Below are positions 15,603 to 23,679 of a DNA stretch of 64,000 nt, piece by piece (position 1 is the stretch's first letter; each line of letters starts with the position of its first letter). The notes under the pieces are model-generated. The model saw only the letters and a program-made list of their open reading frames with translations. It was not told the origin of the DNA and did no database searches. Source of the stretch: CALOCY01 sp942491975 (GTDB taxonomy: Bacteria > Bacteroidota > Bacteroidia > Bacteroidales > Prolixibacteraceae). The translations under genes were made by a program, and so were the position numbers. The stretch covers positions 1,426,001 through 1,490,000 of the forward strand of contig CALOCY010000004.1 in NCBI GenBank assembly GCA_942491975.1, read 5' to 3'.

Positions 15603-16919
15603 TTATTTAAAAAACGGATGATTAGCCAACATTTGGGCGTTTTCCTCCTGAGTGATCTTGATGTATTTCAAAAATGACTTTTCTGTGCGGTGCCCGGTGA
15701 TCTTCATAATTGATATTGCTGGAATTCCCGCTTTAAACATATTTGTGGCACCAGAGCGTCTGGCCGTATGCGATGTTACAAGTTGCCATTTGGGGTAAAT
15801 TCGCTCTACCTGTTTATTCCCTTCCGTCCGTATAACAGAAATAGGTTTATCAATGCCAACTAGCTGACATATCTCTTTGATGTGTTTATTGATTTTTTGG
15901 TCAGATACCCGGTCGGAAAAGTCAAATCCGGAATCAATAATTTCCCGGACGACAGGGTGGATAGGTATAATAACATCATCATTCTTTTTTACGCCTTTTT
16001 TGGGCTTTATCCTAATAAAGCTGTCTTTGACATTCACCTCGCCCAAACGGTTAAAATCTGACACCCTGAGGGCGGTATAGCAACCGATCAGGAAGCGTTT
16101 CTTTACATGGATTAGGCTTTGCAACTTTCGGGTTAAGTTATGTTCCCTGGTTTCACTTGTGAGTTTCTTCAAATCGTCAATAGTTGGAGAAAAGGCGTGT
16201 ATTTTTGCAAGCTCATCTTCGGTCAGGTATATACTATCGCTTTCCTCGGCCTCTGTAATGAATTTCTTATGCTTAAACTCATGGTTATCATGCAGCCCTT
16301 CCCCATCATGCCCGGCTTCCGACATAACAACCTTCAAGCATTTGATCAGGGAGCCAAAGTAATTCTTCGAATAAAAACGTTCCTCATATTCGTTCCCTAC
16401 CTTTTTAGAATATGTTTTCGTGAAAAACCAGTTGCGAAAATTCTTATAGAACGATACATTGATATCTGAAAAATACAGTTTTATTCTTAATTCCTTTTCA
16501 TATCTAACTAGCCAATTCAGGGTAGTAACATATTTTTTCTTCGTTTCTTTCTCATATTCAGAACCGGCAAAGTAATCTTCAAAAAATTGGACTAATGAAT
16601 GCTTATCCTTTTTCTTTCCACCGATCAACTGCAGGTAATCACTTTTAAACTTCGCCTTTGTGGGAATTTCCCCAGACATGGTATAATCTGAGAGTAATTG
16701 TTTGACGTATATCTCAATTTGCTCTAAGCGGGGATTGATAAACCGGTGATCGGGATATTCCCTTTTTTCCTGACATCGCTTTGTATCGGTATCCCAAAAC
16801 CCTACCAACACACTTTCACCAGTGCCCAACTTATAACGTTCCCCTTTGAAACGGACAATCAGCTCAATGGCTGTTCGTTTTTTTTTCTTATCTTTGAGAA
16901 AGAAATTTATGTTACCCAT
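15603..16919 (-). CDS. int: Tyrosine-type integrase of the prophage/integrative element
   Basis: 438 residues from the ATG at 16919. A longer frame adds an unlikely 17-residue hydrophobic leader. Order: Arm-DNA-binding domain (about 1-95, with RFKGERYKLGTGESVLVGFW), SAM-like core-binding domain (about 100-210), catalytic domain (about 225-430). The catalytic set is complete: Arg in ALRVSDF, His and Arg in SHTARRS, His in TGHRTEKSF, and the Tyr nucleophile in LKYI. It is the last gene before a candidate attachment site 147 bp away, the usual layout for an integrase at an element end. Confidence 0.9.
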   Translation of the reverse strand: MGNINFFLKDKKKKRTAIELIVRFKGERYKLGTGESVLVGFWDTDTKRCQEKREYPDHRFINPRLEQIEIYVKQLLSDYTMSGEIPTKAKFKSDYLQLIGGKKKDKHSLVQFFEDYFAGSEYEKETKKKYVTTLNWLVRYEKELRIKLYFSDINVSFYKNFRNWFFTKTYSKKVGNEYEERFYSKNYFGSLIKCLKVVMSEAGHDGEGLHDNHEFKHKKFITEAEESDSIYLTEDELAKIHAFSPTIDDLKKLTSETREHNLTRKLQSLIHVKKRFLIGCYTALRVSDFNRLGEVNVKDSFIRIKPKKGVKKNDDVIIPIHPVVREIIDSGFDFSDRVSDQKINKHIKEICQLVGIDKPISVIRTEGNKQVERIYPKWQLVTSHTARRSGATNMFKAGIPAISIMKITGHRTEKSFLKYIKITQEENAQMLANHPFFK

Positions 16920-17009
16920 GACAAAGGCAAATATACAAAAGAGGAACGAAAAGAGGAACGCTAAGTGCATTATTTGTCTATTTCAAACAAGGAACTACAC
17001 TCCAAACCC

Positions 17010-17029
17010 ACTGCCAAACGGCAGTTTTT
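17010..17029 (+). terminator. Terminator-like hairpin near the element end
   Basis: ACTGCC and GGCAGT with an AAAC loop are followed by TTTTC. It faces rightward, away from the integrase, just inside the candidate attachment site. Confidence 0.55.
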
Positions 17030-17065
17030 CAATATTTTAAGGATTATAATACGTGATATTAGTGG

Positions 17066-17081
17066 TCCTGTTCTGGGCACA
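17066..17081. other. Candidate attachment site, tRNA-3'-end-like direct repeat (copy 1)
   Basis: TCCTGTTCTGGGCACA recurs exactly at 53670-53685 in the same orientation. It looks like the 3' end of a tRNA gene (T-stem strand CCTGT, acceptor strand TCTGGGC, discriminator A, then CA), but no cloverleaf precedes it. Elements integrating into tRNA genes leave such a 3'-end copy at the far end. The integrase gene lies 147 bp to the left. The attachment function is inferred. Confidence 0.55.
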
Positions 17082-17096
17082 ACATAACAAACAAAT

Positions 17097-17129
17097 AAAA
17101 GCGCTTAAAATCAATGATTTAGCGCTTTT
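17097..17129 (+). terminator. Terminator-like imperfect palindrome after att copy 1
   Basis: AAAAGCGCT and AGCGCTTTT form a 9-bp stem around an imperfectly paired AT-rich centre, followed by CCTTTTTC. It lies 15 bp after the 16-bp repeat, in the same relative place as the terminator that follows the second copy. Confidence 0.55.
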
Positions 17130-17179
17130 CCTTTTTCTAGAAAAGCAAAAAAACTGCTTATAAAGTCAATATAAACGAG

Positions 17180-17330
17180 ACTTTACCGAGAACAAAAATA
17201 ATTTTCCAAAACTGTTCTCGGCAAATCGTGTAACTCTCTCTATTACAACATTTAAATTGATACGAGTTGACTCGATTTGGTATTAAAAACCATGGTTAAA
17301 ATGGGTAATTTTAGGTACCAACCGAGAACA
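17180..17330. repeat. Clustered CGAGAACA / TGTTCTCG motifs inside the left end of the 17-53.7 kb interval
   Basis: Within 100-250 bp of att copy 1 lie CCGAGAACA (17186-17194), its exact inverse TGTTCTCGG (about 17213-17221), and another CCGAGAACA (about 17322-17330). The 24 bp at 17180-17203 match 53598-53621 at 22 positions. Such repeats near both ends of an element resemble integrase arm-type sites. No gene lies between 16920 and 17488. The remainder of that gap shows nothing else I can support. Confidence 0.5.
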
Positions 17331-17488
17331 ATATCTATGCAATAGCTAAATAGTTTAGGGCCATTTGATTTATACAGTAGCCCCCAATAAGAGATTATCG
17401 TTGAATACGGGATGATTTAATGGGGATAAAAATTTTGATGTAGAACTAAAATTATAACCTGAAAAAAATGAACATTAGTAATGCCTTC

Positions 17489-18793
17489 TTAAAAAGTGTT
17501 GTGATTGCTACCTATCATTTTATATAAGTCGTCCCGGACTTTGGCTTTACCTGCAAAATCAGGCCAGTTTTTTATAACGGCATTAATTTCATGGATAATT
17601 GATTCACCTTTTTTTATGTTATTCGCTCTGGCAATAACCATTAAATCAGTCATTGAAATTCCTGTATGTTTGCCATTTATGCTCAATGTTTGTTGATTAA
17701 CCCAATGATTTGCAGGATCGTAAGAATAACAAACATCATAAGCGGGAGTCAATTCCCAATGCCGGTCTTTTTTTAACCGGAACGAAAAATTTTTGGTATG
17801 GTCATCATAATTTGTTGCCAATACGTTAAAAACCATCCTGCGAAACATCTGTTCTGCTTCAGGGTATTTCAACTTTAATTGACGCATGGTTTGAAAAACC
17901 TGTTCGTAACTGTAAACATACAAATCATTATAATCGAAATGCTGGATACCGCAAAGTGTCTGAATATGATGTTTCGTGTTGTTTTCATCCCTGTCAAAAC
18001 GTTTGGTCATAAAATGGGCACGCTTATTTTCTTCCAGAAGTTCACAGTCCATCATATCTATTTTGCAAGCTTTAGCCATTAAAAAGTAAGCATATTCAAC
18101 ACGCCCCCAGCCATGACTTTCACCAAATTGTACACCGCTAACACCATCCAGCTTAATCAGCCAATGTTCATACCCCTTTGGTACTTTTGTTTGACCTGAA
18201 CGGATATCCCCGGTTTTTCTGTTGTAAGCAATCAAAGCTTTGGGGCGTGCCCCGCCAGCCGATGTCCCAACCTTTAAAATATCAAGCATGGCACGTTGCT
18301 CTTCTTTGTTTAGGTTTGTTTCAAACCCTTCCCGGTCTGATAACATTTTTTGTGCAATACCAACCAATCCGGAAATTTCAATGGCAAACGTATTTTTTCC
18401 GGCTTTCATTTGTGCAGGTTCAAATTCAAGTGCCCCAATCCCCCGGCTGCCAATAAAGCATAGTTTTTCTACGGGATTCATACTGTTGGCAGGCAGGCCG
18501 TTTTGAGCCAGCCATTTGTCTATCAATTTATTTCCATATTTGTCCGGCAATGAATCTGCCAACAGGCCGGGCAAGCCTTTAAAGGTATCTTCCTTACTAT
18601 CCTTTGCTTTTAATAGTTCAGGGAAATTGTATACCCTGTCACCATTGCTAACAGGCATTTTTATTGGTGACAAATCCCATTTGTTCAACAAAAAATGTCT
18701 ATCGTACTGAAAAGAAGCCAGGTTACGTTCAGGAAGCCAACGTACTACACCAACCAATTGCCCCCATATTTTCACATAAGCATAATCTACCAT
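17489..18793 (-). CDS. hipA: HipA-type serine/threonine kinase toxin
   Basis: A 434-residue HipA. The N-terminal couple_hipA-like region is followed by the kinase core. Visible motifs: VGTSAGGARPK (about 175-185), the glycine-rich nucleotide-binding segment; NYDDHTKNFSF (about 328-338), containing the catalytic Asp and the Asn metal ligand; and TPAYDVC (about 349-355), the DFG-like aspartate. HipA kinases arrest growth by phosphorylating aminoacyl-tRNA synthetases or other factors. It overlaps hipB by 7 bp with the antitoxin first, as expected. Length and motifs look intact. Confidence 0.92.
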   Translation of the reverse strand: MVDYAYVKIWGQLVGVVRWLPERNLASFQYDRHFLLNKWDLSPIKMPVSNGDRVYNFPELLKAKDSKEDTFKGLPGLLADSLPDKYGNKLIDKWLAQNGLPANSMNPVEKLCFIGSRGIGALEFEPAQMKAGKNTFAIEISGLVGIAQKMLSDREGFETNLNKEEQRAMLDILKVGTSAGGARPKALIAYNRKTGDIRSGQTKVPKGYEHWLIKLDGVSGVQFGESHGWGRVEYAYFLMAKACKIDMMDCELLEENKRAHFMTKRFDRDENNTKHHIQTLCGIQHFDYNDLYVYSYEQVFQTMRQLKLKYPEAEQMFRRMVFNVLATNYDDHTKNFSFRLKKDRHWELTPAYDVCYSYDPANHWVNQQTLSINGKHTGISMTDLMVIARANNIKKGESIIHEINAVIKNWPDFAGKAKVRDDLYKMIGSNHNTF

Positions 18794-19140
18794 CCTACAT
18801 CTTCATTTTGTCCGTTATCAACCCTTTTTGTCCGTACACGTTTACGTTTTTTCTCCTGCAATTTGGCATATTCAATCGGGCCTGTTTCATCAATTACCTC
18901 AAAATCATCCAATACATACAGTACATCCAATGCTCTTAAAATCTGTATTAAAGACGTTAAGGTTATTGATTCACCATTTTCAATTTGCCCAACAGTCCAA
19001 CGATTTAAACCTGCCATTTCGGCCAACTGGGCTTGTGTTATGCTTTGCTGTATCCGGGTATATTTAATAAACTTACCCAAATGCCCTACAATGGCTATAT
19101 CTGACATTTCAACCCAATCCATGTTAGTACCTCCCATCAT
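18787..19140 (-). CDS. hipB: HipB-type XRE antitoxin
   Basis: A 117-residue protein with an XRE helix-turn-helix (residues about 20-75: GKFIKYTRIQQSITQAQLAE, MAGLNRWTVGQIENGE, ALDVLYVLDDFE) and a basic Lys/Arg tail. It should bind operators upstream of the operon and neutralise HipA. The first-choice ATG is at 19140. An internal Met at residue 7 is also possible. Confidence 0.88.
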   Translation of the reverse strand: MMGGTNMDWVEMSDIAIVGHLGKFIKYTRIQQSITQAQLAEMAGLNRWTVGQIENGESITLTSLIQILRALDVLYVLDDFEVIDETGPIEYAKLQEKKRKRVRTKRVDNGQNEDVGW

Positions 19141-19170
19141 AAAAGATTAATGTCGTAATAATGCTGGTAT

Positions 19171-19232
19171 TTACCAACAAATATACCAACAATATATCTA
19201 AAACACAAATATTGGCAAATACCAACAATAAA
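19171..19232 (-). promoter_or_regulatory. hipBA promoter with ACCAACAA-type operators
   Basis: Three copies of (T)ACCAACAA(A/T)A lie at about 19172, 19184 and 19217, plus a related inverted element (TTGGCAAATACCAA, about 19212-19225). The minus-strand -7 box TATATTTG (complement of 19178-19185) is embedded in them, with a TTG about 20 nt upstream. Binding of HipB here would occlude the promoter. Autoregulation is inferred from the family. Confidence 0.6.
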
Positions 19233-19323
19233 ACATAAATACATACTTAATGTTTGAACAAACCAACATTTAACCTAAAAATATTATAACTCTGCTAATT
19301 CTTTTGGTACTGATATTAAATAT

Positions 19324-20102
19324 GGCTCTAGACCATTAAAAATTGAATTTTTATAATTATTTGCTGTTGGAACGGGCAATAACTTTTCTAAGTTATTCTC
19401 GTTTCAATAGCATTTCCCATAGTTCTTTTTCCATTCTGCTTTGCGATTTTTTCCATCTCCACTCACACTCTTTCAAATGGTAATCAAAGTATTTTTTCAC
19501 CCCATTGAACTTGCTTAACCGTCGTTTGGTAAAGCTCCAAAATGATTCAATGCCATTAATATGTGTTCCTTTACCATCAGAAAAATGTTTGGACTTATTG
19601 ATCCTGATATGTTTGTCATAACCTACATCGACCAATCCACTATACCCCCTCCAACCATCAGTAATAACGATACTTTCAGGTAAAACTTTTCCCAATATTA
19701 GTGGGCGTAATGTTTCTCGTTTACTATTAGGGACAATTTCAGTATACACACGGCCATCCCGTTCAAATATGCCAAATACTGGTTGCTTCCATGTCCCCCT
19801 TCCTCTTTTTTGCGGCATATTTACCCCACGTAAACGTTTACTTCCAAAGTAAGCTTCATCCAATTCAACAATCCCAAAGAACTTCTCTAAATCTTCAATT
19901 TGCGATTCATAGATACACTCTCTAAAAAGCAGAAAATATCTATTTATCGTTTTTCTATTTAACCCTAAAATAATACTTGTTTTCGTTGCATCAATGTCGG
20001 CACAAAAACATCGTATCACTTTTTTGATTTTGAAATCACTCAGTTTACTATATTTTACAGCCATTACAGAACAAATTTAACTAATTGTTCTGGTCTTAAG
20101 CC
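19324..20102 (-). mobile_element. IS1595-type insertion sequence, copy 1
   Basis: 779 bp bounded by imperfect inverted ends, GGCTCTAGACCA on the left and the complement GGCTTAAGACCA on the right. It is flanked by a 7-bp direct repeat TAAATAT. IS1595 members usually make 8-bp duplications, and extending by one base gives 7 of 8. It encodes one transposase. An apparently identical copy lies at 40127-40905. The right end is 30 bp from the truncated HTH gene at 20133. Confidence 0.85.
19393..20064 (-). CDS. IS1595-family (ISXO2-like) transposase
   Basis: A 223-residue DDE transposase. The N-terminal 45 residues form an HTH (DATKTSIILGLNRKTINRYF). Catalytic acids are visible as Asp in VELDEAYFG (about residue 69), Asp in ITDGWRGYSG (about 136) and Glu in HINGIESFW (about 173). 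KHFSDGKGTHINGIESFWS is characteristic of the ISXO2-like domain. The frame is intact and the protein is identical to that of copy 2, suggesting recent activity. Confidence 0.92.
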   Translation of the reverse strand: MAVKYSKLSDFKIKKVIRCFCADIDATKTSIILGLNRKTINRYFLLFRECIYESQIEDLEKFFGIVELDEAYFGSKRLRGVNMPQKRGRGTWKQPVFGIFERDGRVYTEIVPNSKRETLRPLILGKVLPESIVITDGWRGYSGLVDVGYDKHIRINKSKHFSDGKGTHINGIESFWSFTKRRLSKFNGVKKYFDYHLKECEWRWKKSQSRMEKELWEMLLKRE

Positions 20103-20132
20103 TAAATATTTTGCCAAATCACTCTAATTTAA

Positions 20133-20462
20133 AACAGTCCAGTTTCTCGGGAGGAGGTCGTAGCAGAACTTAATATAGGGGTTACTAATTACAATAAATT
20201 GGAAAATGGTAACCGTGAACCTTCGGTTAAGGAGCTACAAAAATTGGCTGTCCTTTTTGACATGACGGCTGATCAGGTGTTAAATTTTGAAGGTGAACTA
20301 CCCCAGGAGATTTCGTTAGAAGATAAAACAGAACTGGAGCAGTTTAAACTTATCCAGCAACTTGATGAAGATGATAAACAAACTGTATTGAAAATTATCA
20401 ATACAATGCTTACTAAAACAAAGTTCAAAGATTTCTTTAATAAGAATATAGCAGCATTGTAG
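20133..20462 (+). pseudogene. 5'-truncated XRE repressor
   Basis: An open frame from 20133, with no ATG, encodes the rear part of an HTH_3 domain: SREEVVAELNIGVTNYNKLE, then NGNREPSVKELQKLAVLFDM. A C-terminal region follows that resembles that of the intact XRE gene at 26800. The first helix and start are missing. A stop codon precedes at 20130 and the IS right end is at 20102, but the missing part is not on the other side of the IS, so truncation preceded or accompanied other rearrangement. A TTG at 20199 could allow a shorter product. Confidence 0.65.
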
Positions 20463-20693
20463 TTTTTACTACACCCAAAAAAACAACAAAAATGAATGGT
20501 GAGCCTGTCGAACCATACATTTTTACCCCCTCGTTTTGTAATAAATATACCCAAACACGCTCATTGCAAGCATGTTATGAGCACATGCTATATTAGTAAC
20601 TGACATACAGCACATTAAGGCATATAAATTACAAATTCAGGATGCGTTTTTGTAATGCATGCACAAAAAAGCCCCAATTAGGTGGAGCATTTA

Positions 20694-20731
20694 AAGCACA
20701 ACCCCGGCCATCTGGTTAGGGTTGTGTGCTT
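20694..20731. terminator. Strong hairpin in the 20463-20787 gap
   Basis: AAGCACAACCC pairs with GGGTTGTGTGCTT (one extra T bulged) around a 14-nt loop. It lies between the truncated HTH gene and the convergent small membrane-protein gene, so it probably acts as a terminator for one or both. No other feature is seen in this gap. Confidence 0.5.
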
Positions 20732-20787
20732 CTTATACAATATTGAAACGCTTTTTTACAAGTTTATCATAGGTTTTGCTGGTCGAG

Positions 20788-21048
20788 TTAAAAGTTGAAG
20801 AAGTGGAATAAAACTCCTACTAATAAATTTATTAGGCATAATACTTTCAAAAGAATAATACTTGTCTCCTTTGTTGTTAATATAACAAAAACATAAATCC
20901 CAATTGTAATTATCCCAATAACAGGAGGGAAAAAAATATTTGCTAAGGCTCCTAACTCTAATTTGGATAAATCAACACTAATTGATAAAACAACTGAAAC
21001 TATAATGGAGAAAACAATTAAAATTATGTGCATCGCTTTTTTGTTCAT
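20788..21048 (-). CDS. Small integral membrane protein, possible immunity protein
   Basis: 86 residues from the ATG at 21048, starting MNKKAMHIILIVFSIIVSVV. An in-frame start at 21075 would overlap the upstream reading frame. There are three predicted transmembrane segments (about residues 7-25, 38-60 and 65-83). It lies 19 bp downstream of a broken frame that looks like the tip of an RHS-type toxin (21068-21196), which is where an immunity gene would be expected. The immunity role is inference. Confidence 0.5.
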   Translation of the reverse strand: MNKKAMHIILIVFSIIVSVVLSISVDLSKLELGALANIFFPPVIGIITIGIYVFVILTTKETSIILLKVLCLINLLVGVLFHFFNF

Positions 21049-21067
21049 GCTACAAAATATCTTAGTT

Positions 21068-21196
21068 CTATTCATAAACTGTTACGGGAATTCCTAAACT
21101 CCTATAATAATCAGCTATTTGATCTAAATAAGTATTTGCGGAATGACCTCCTCTACCACCAAAGAAAAAGAAAAAAATCCCATAATGCGACTTTTC
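21068..21196 (-). pseudogene. Orphan C-terminal tip of a secreted/RHS-like toxin (fragment)
   Basis: A frame without a start codon encodes FFGGRGGHSANTYLDQIADY, then YRSLGIPVTVYE before the stop. It is preceded by a run of Phe codons from a T-rich homopolymer and by a stop at about 21197, so frameshift or truncation is likely. The Gly/Arg/His-rich entry and compact helical end resemble polymorphic-toxin tips. It directly precedes a small membrane-protein gene. The toxin assignment is tentative. Confidence 0.35.
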
Positions 21197-21285
21197 CTAC
21201 AGTCAAAGAACACCTTAATGCCCCTAAATTAACACTTTTTATTTTTAATTGAACCTTTCAATTGAAAGAAAAAGTTTCGGTCCTT

Positions 21286-21426
21286 CCCCCAAGCCCTTCG
21301 CTCCAGTGCAGTAACATAATGCGCCGTTATAGGAACAGCTTGTAAATCACCTGCATATAACTATTTACTGCGGATAGCAGTCCTATAACCGCACTATGTT
21401 AAAGCCTTCCGCTTCGGGCTTGGGGG
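21286..21426. repeat. Long imperfect palindrome 1 downstream of the recombinase genes
   Basis: The outer 11-bp perfect arms CCCCCAAGCCC (21286-21296) and GGGCTTGGGGG (21416-21426) enclose an unpaired ring and a second stem of about 20 bp (21312-21334 with 21381-21401). The inner arm reads AACATAATGCG, a CC bulge, then GTTATAGGA. The complementary arm carries the same blocks with one mismatch. The loop is 46 nt. Copies of TTTCAATTGAAA-type palindromes flank it at about 21256-21267 and 21453-21464. It does not code. It may be a recombination site or replication origin. Confidence 0.7.
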
Positions 21427-21642
21427 TGCTGCCGGTAATTCGCAGCTTTTCTTTTCAATTGAAAAAAAAGATTAAAAACGAGCCGTTGCAACGGTGATTA
21501 CGGGGTAGGATATTTTGTGTGTAGGCAGTGATCACCGGGGCAATGGACAGGGATTGCAGTGGCTTTCATACGGGATATGCCAGTTTCTGGTGGGTGGGTA
21601 TAGCTTATTTGTGTTCATGCGAGAGGTGCGGTGGGGCTGTGT

Positions 21643-21703
21643 AACATAGTGTGCTTATAAGACTGCTTTATCAAACGGCTGTTTTATAAGAACACATTAT
21701 GTT
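21643..21703. repeat. Imperfect palindrome 2, homologous to palindrome 1
   Basis: The left arm (21643-21663) reads AACATAGTGTGCTTATAAGAC. The right arm (21681-21703) carries the complement with a two-base bulge. The loop is 17 nt. Its arms share the pattern AACATARTGYG, then STTATARGA with palindrome 1, so the two are related sites about 0.3 kb apart. The right arm ends 20 bp from the stop codon of the second recombinase. Confidence 0.7.
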
Positions 21704-21722
21704 GTCGCAGCTTTGGGTGGGA

Positions 21723-22694
21723 TTATTTTTGTTGGTTCAATGGGTGCAGCTTTTCCAGTTTGCTTTGTAGCCCGTCAAGGTTGTTTAACTGGTAGCGTTC
21801 GGTGGAGCTTACATATTTATGCCCGGCAAAGTATTGTACTTGCCGTAGGTTGTAGCTTTTTAGCCAGTAGGTAATGACACTTGCACGGATTTGTTTAGGG
21901 TGCAGGATTTCGGGGTTTGTTTTCCGTATTGCCTTAAACATATGCAACAAACTGTTTTTAATGTTTCCGCTCCCGTTGATGCTGATAAATAGTTGCTGTT
22001 TTAACCGCTTTTTGTCGATTTTAGCGGGTTTTCGTGCAGGTCTTGGATTTGTTGTTCCTTTTAGTATTTGCAGCCTTGTTTTGGTCAGGTATTCGTGCAG
22101 TTCCAGTATTTGAACAGGTTTTAATTCCAATGTCCGGCTATTTCTTTTGCGGTTTCCGGGGATGTGTATTTTCCCTTGTTTTAGCTTTAGGTGGTTGGGT
22201 TCAAGCCTGTGCAGTTCTTCAGTGGTTACACCCTGATAGATCAATAGCCCTAAGATGTTTTTATTACGCCTGCTTCTGTTGTCATTGGTTTCAAAGGATT
22301 GATAAAGTTCTTCAAGCTGTGCAAAGCCGATAATACTGGAAGGTAGTTTTTGTTTTACCCCTTTTACATTCAGGTTTAACGCCGGATTGGTAATTGTGGG
22401 GTTGCTTTTTTTCAAGAAGTTGTAGTAGTTGCGGATGCTGCATAGTTTCCGGTTGATGTTCCTTTTGCTTTTCCCTTCTTGTTTGCAGCAGTCAATAAAG
22501 TTCAACAGGTCGTTGTACCTTGTTTCTTCCGGTTGTAAGCGTTCTGATTTGAGCCAGTTTAAAAAGTACCCGGCATAGTTTGATTTTTGCCGGATGGTGT
22601 TTTCCCCGTTTCCAAACTTTTGTAAATAGCTTTTAAAGCCTTTTAGGTTAGTTTCTATTTCATTGTTAAAGTTATATCCCACTCGTTTCTTCAT
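21723..22694 (-). CDS. Tyrosine recombinase with degenerate catalytic residues
   Basis: A 323-residue protein with an N-terminal SAM-like core-binding domain (about 10-105) and a C-terminal recombinase fold (about 125-310). The final box is present (FAGHKYVSSTERY, giving His and Tyr) and one Arg is kept in PKQIRAS. The box I arginine is replaced (YQGVTTEEL instead of the usual GLR-x-SEL), and the box II His is Lys. It is probably inactive or a regulatory partner of the intact recombinase, whose gene it overlaps by 23 bp. Confidence 0.8.
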   Translation of the reverse strand: MKKRVGYNFNNEIETNLKGFKSYLQKFGNGENTIRQKSNYAGYFLNWLKSERLQPEETRYNDLLNFIDCCKQEGKSKRNINRKLCSIRNYYNFLKKSNPTITNPALNLNVKGVKQKLPSSIIGFAQLEELYQSFETNDNRSRRNKNILGLLIYQGVTTEELHRLEPNHLKLKQGKIHIPGNRKRNSRTLELKPVQILELHEYLTKTRLQILKGTTNPRPARKPAKIDKKRLKQQLFISINGSGNIKNSLLHMFKAIRKTNPEILHPKQIRASVITYWLKSYNLRQVQYFAGHKYVSSTERYQLNNLDGLQSKLEKLHPLNQQK

Positions 22695-23565
22695 TGGCCA
22701 GGTGTGTATAGATTTGGGTGTTTTCTAAACTGCTATGCCCTAAAAATTGGCTGACTTCTTCCAGTGTCAGCCCTGATTGTAACAGGTGGGTAGCAATGGA
22801 GTGGCGAAGGGTGTGCAATCCTGTTTCTTTTTGTACATTGGCTATCCCGGTCAGTTGGTGCACCCGTTTAAGCAGTGCATTACCGCACAAACGTTTTACC
22901 TGCATGCTTAGAAAGAGGGCATCGGTTTTGACCTGTTTGAAGCTGAGTATTTTTGGACGGGCTACATAGATGTAGTTTTCCACATCTTCTTTTATCTTCC
23001 CGGTCATTGGCACATAGCGTTCACGGTAGTTTTTGCCTTTGCGTACATAAATACGGTTTTCTTTGGGTAAAATATCCCGCACATTTAGTGCTGCCCCTTC
23101 ACTTCTGCGAAGCCCACAACCGTAAAAGATACTGAGTATTGCCCGGTCACGGATGCCTAAATAACTGTTGCTGCATGCCCGGTAGAGGGCTGTAATTTCC
23201 GCTTGCGTGAGGATGGTTTTGGTGTTGGTTTTTCCCATTTGCAACCGTATGTCGATTTCAATGGTTGCCTTTCCGGTTACCTGTAAGTACCTGCTGAACC
23301 TTTTCAACGCATTTATATTGCTGATAATGTAGTTGCCCGACAGGCTGCCCGTTTGCCGTTTGTTTTTCCGGGTTTGCAGGTACTGGTAATACGTTTTGAT
23401 GACCTGGTTATTGATTTGGCTTAGTTCGTTAATACGGTTTTGTTCAAGCCACCAAAAAAAGTCCCTTACATAATTGGTGGAAGCATAGACCGTGCTTTCG
23501 GCGTACCCGATGGTGGATAACCATTTTTCAAAGTTGTTGTGTAGGTGTGTGTATTGCGGGTTCAT
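22672..23565 (-). CDS. XerC/D-like tyrosine recombinase
   Basis: A 297-residue recombinase with the complete catalytic set: Arg in YGCGLRRSE (about residue 153), His and Arg in LHTLRHSIATHLL (about 250-255), His in FLGHSSLENTQ, and Tyr in IYTHL (about 286). The N-terminal core-binding domain is normal. It lacks an Arm-type domain and resembles Xer or integron/transposon recombinases in size. It is co-transcribed with the degenerate recombinase downstream and lies 114 bp below the primase-helicase gene. Confidence 0.9.
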   Translation of the reverse strand: MNPQYTHLHNNFEKWLSTIGYAESTVYASTNYVRDFFWWLEQNRINELSQINNQVIKTYYQYLQTRKNKRQTGSLSGNYIISNINALKRFSRYLQVTGKATIEIDIRLQMGKTNTKTILTQAEITALYRACSNSYLGIRDRAILSIFYGCGLRRSEGAALNVRDILPKENRIYVRKGKNYRERYVPMTGKIKEDVENYIYVARPKILSFKQVKTDALFLSMQVKRLCGNALLKRVHQLTGIANVQKETGLHTLRHSIATHLLQSGLTLEEVSQFLGHSSLENTQIYTHLANEETSGI

Positions 23566-23679
23566 CGGTTACGATGGTTTTTTATAGCCTGTATTGTGTT
23601 TTTTGAAGTATAACAGTTATACTTGTTTATTAACTTATTTTCAGTTTGTTGCAAGATTAAAAGCCGTGTTATACTGCTG

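Noticed and set aside
21028..21252. Plus-strand frame of 74 codons
   Set aside because: It overlaps the minus-strand toxin-tip fragment and the membrane-protein gene start, has no coding-like pattern and no ribosome-site context.
21286..21703. Integron attC array
   Set aside because: The palindromes lack the GTTRRRY/RYYYAAC core boxes, and no cassettes or integron-type integrase are nearby.
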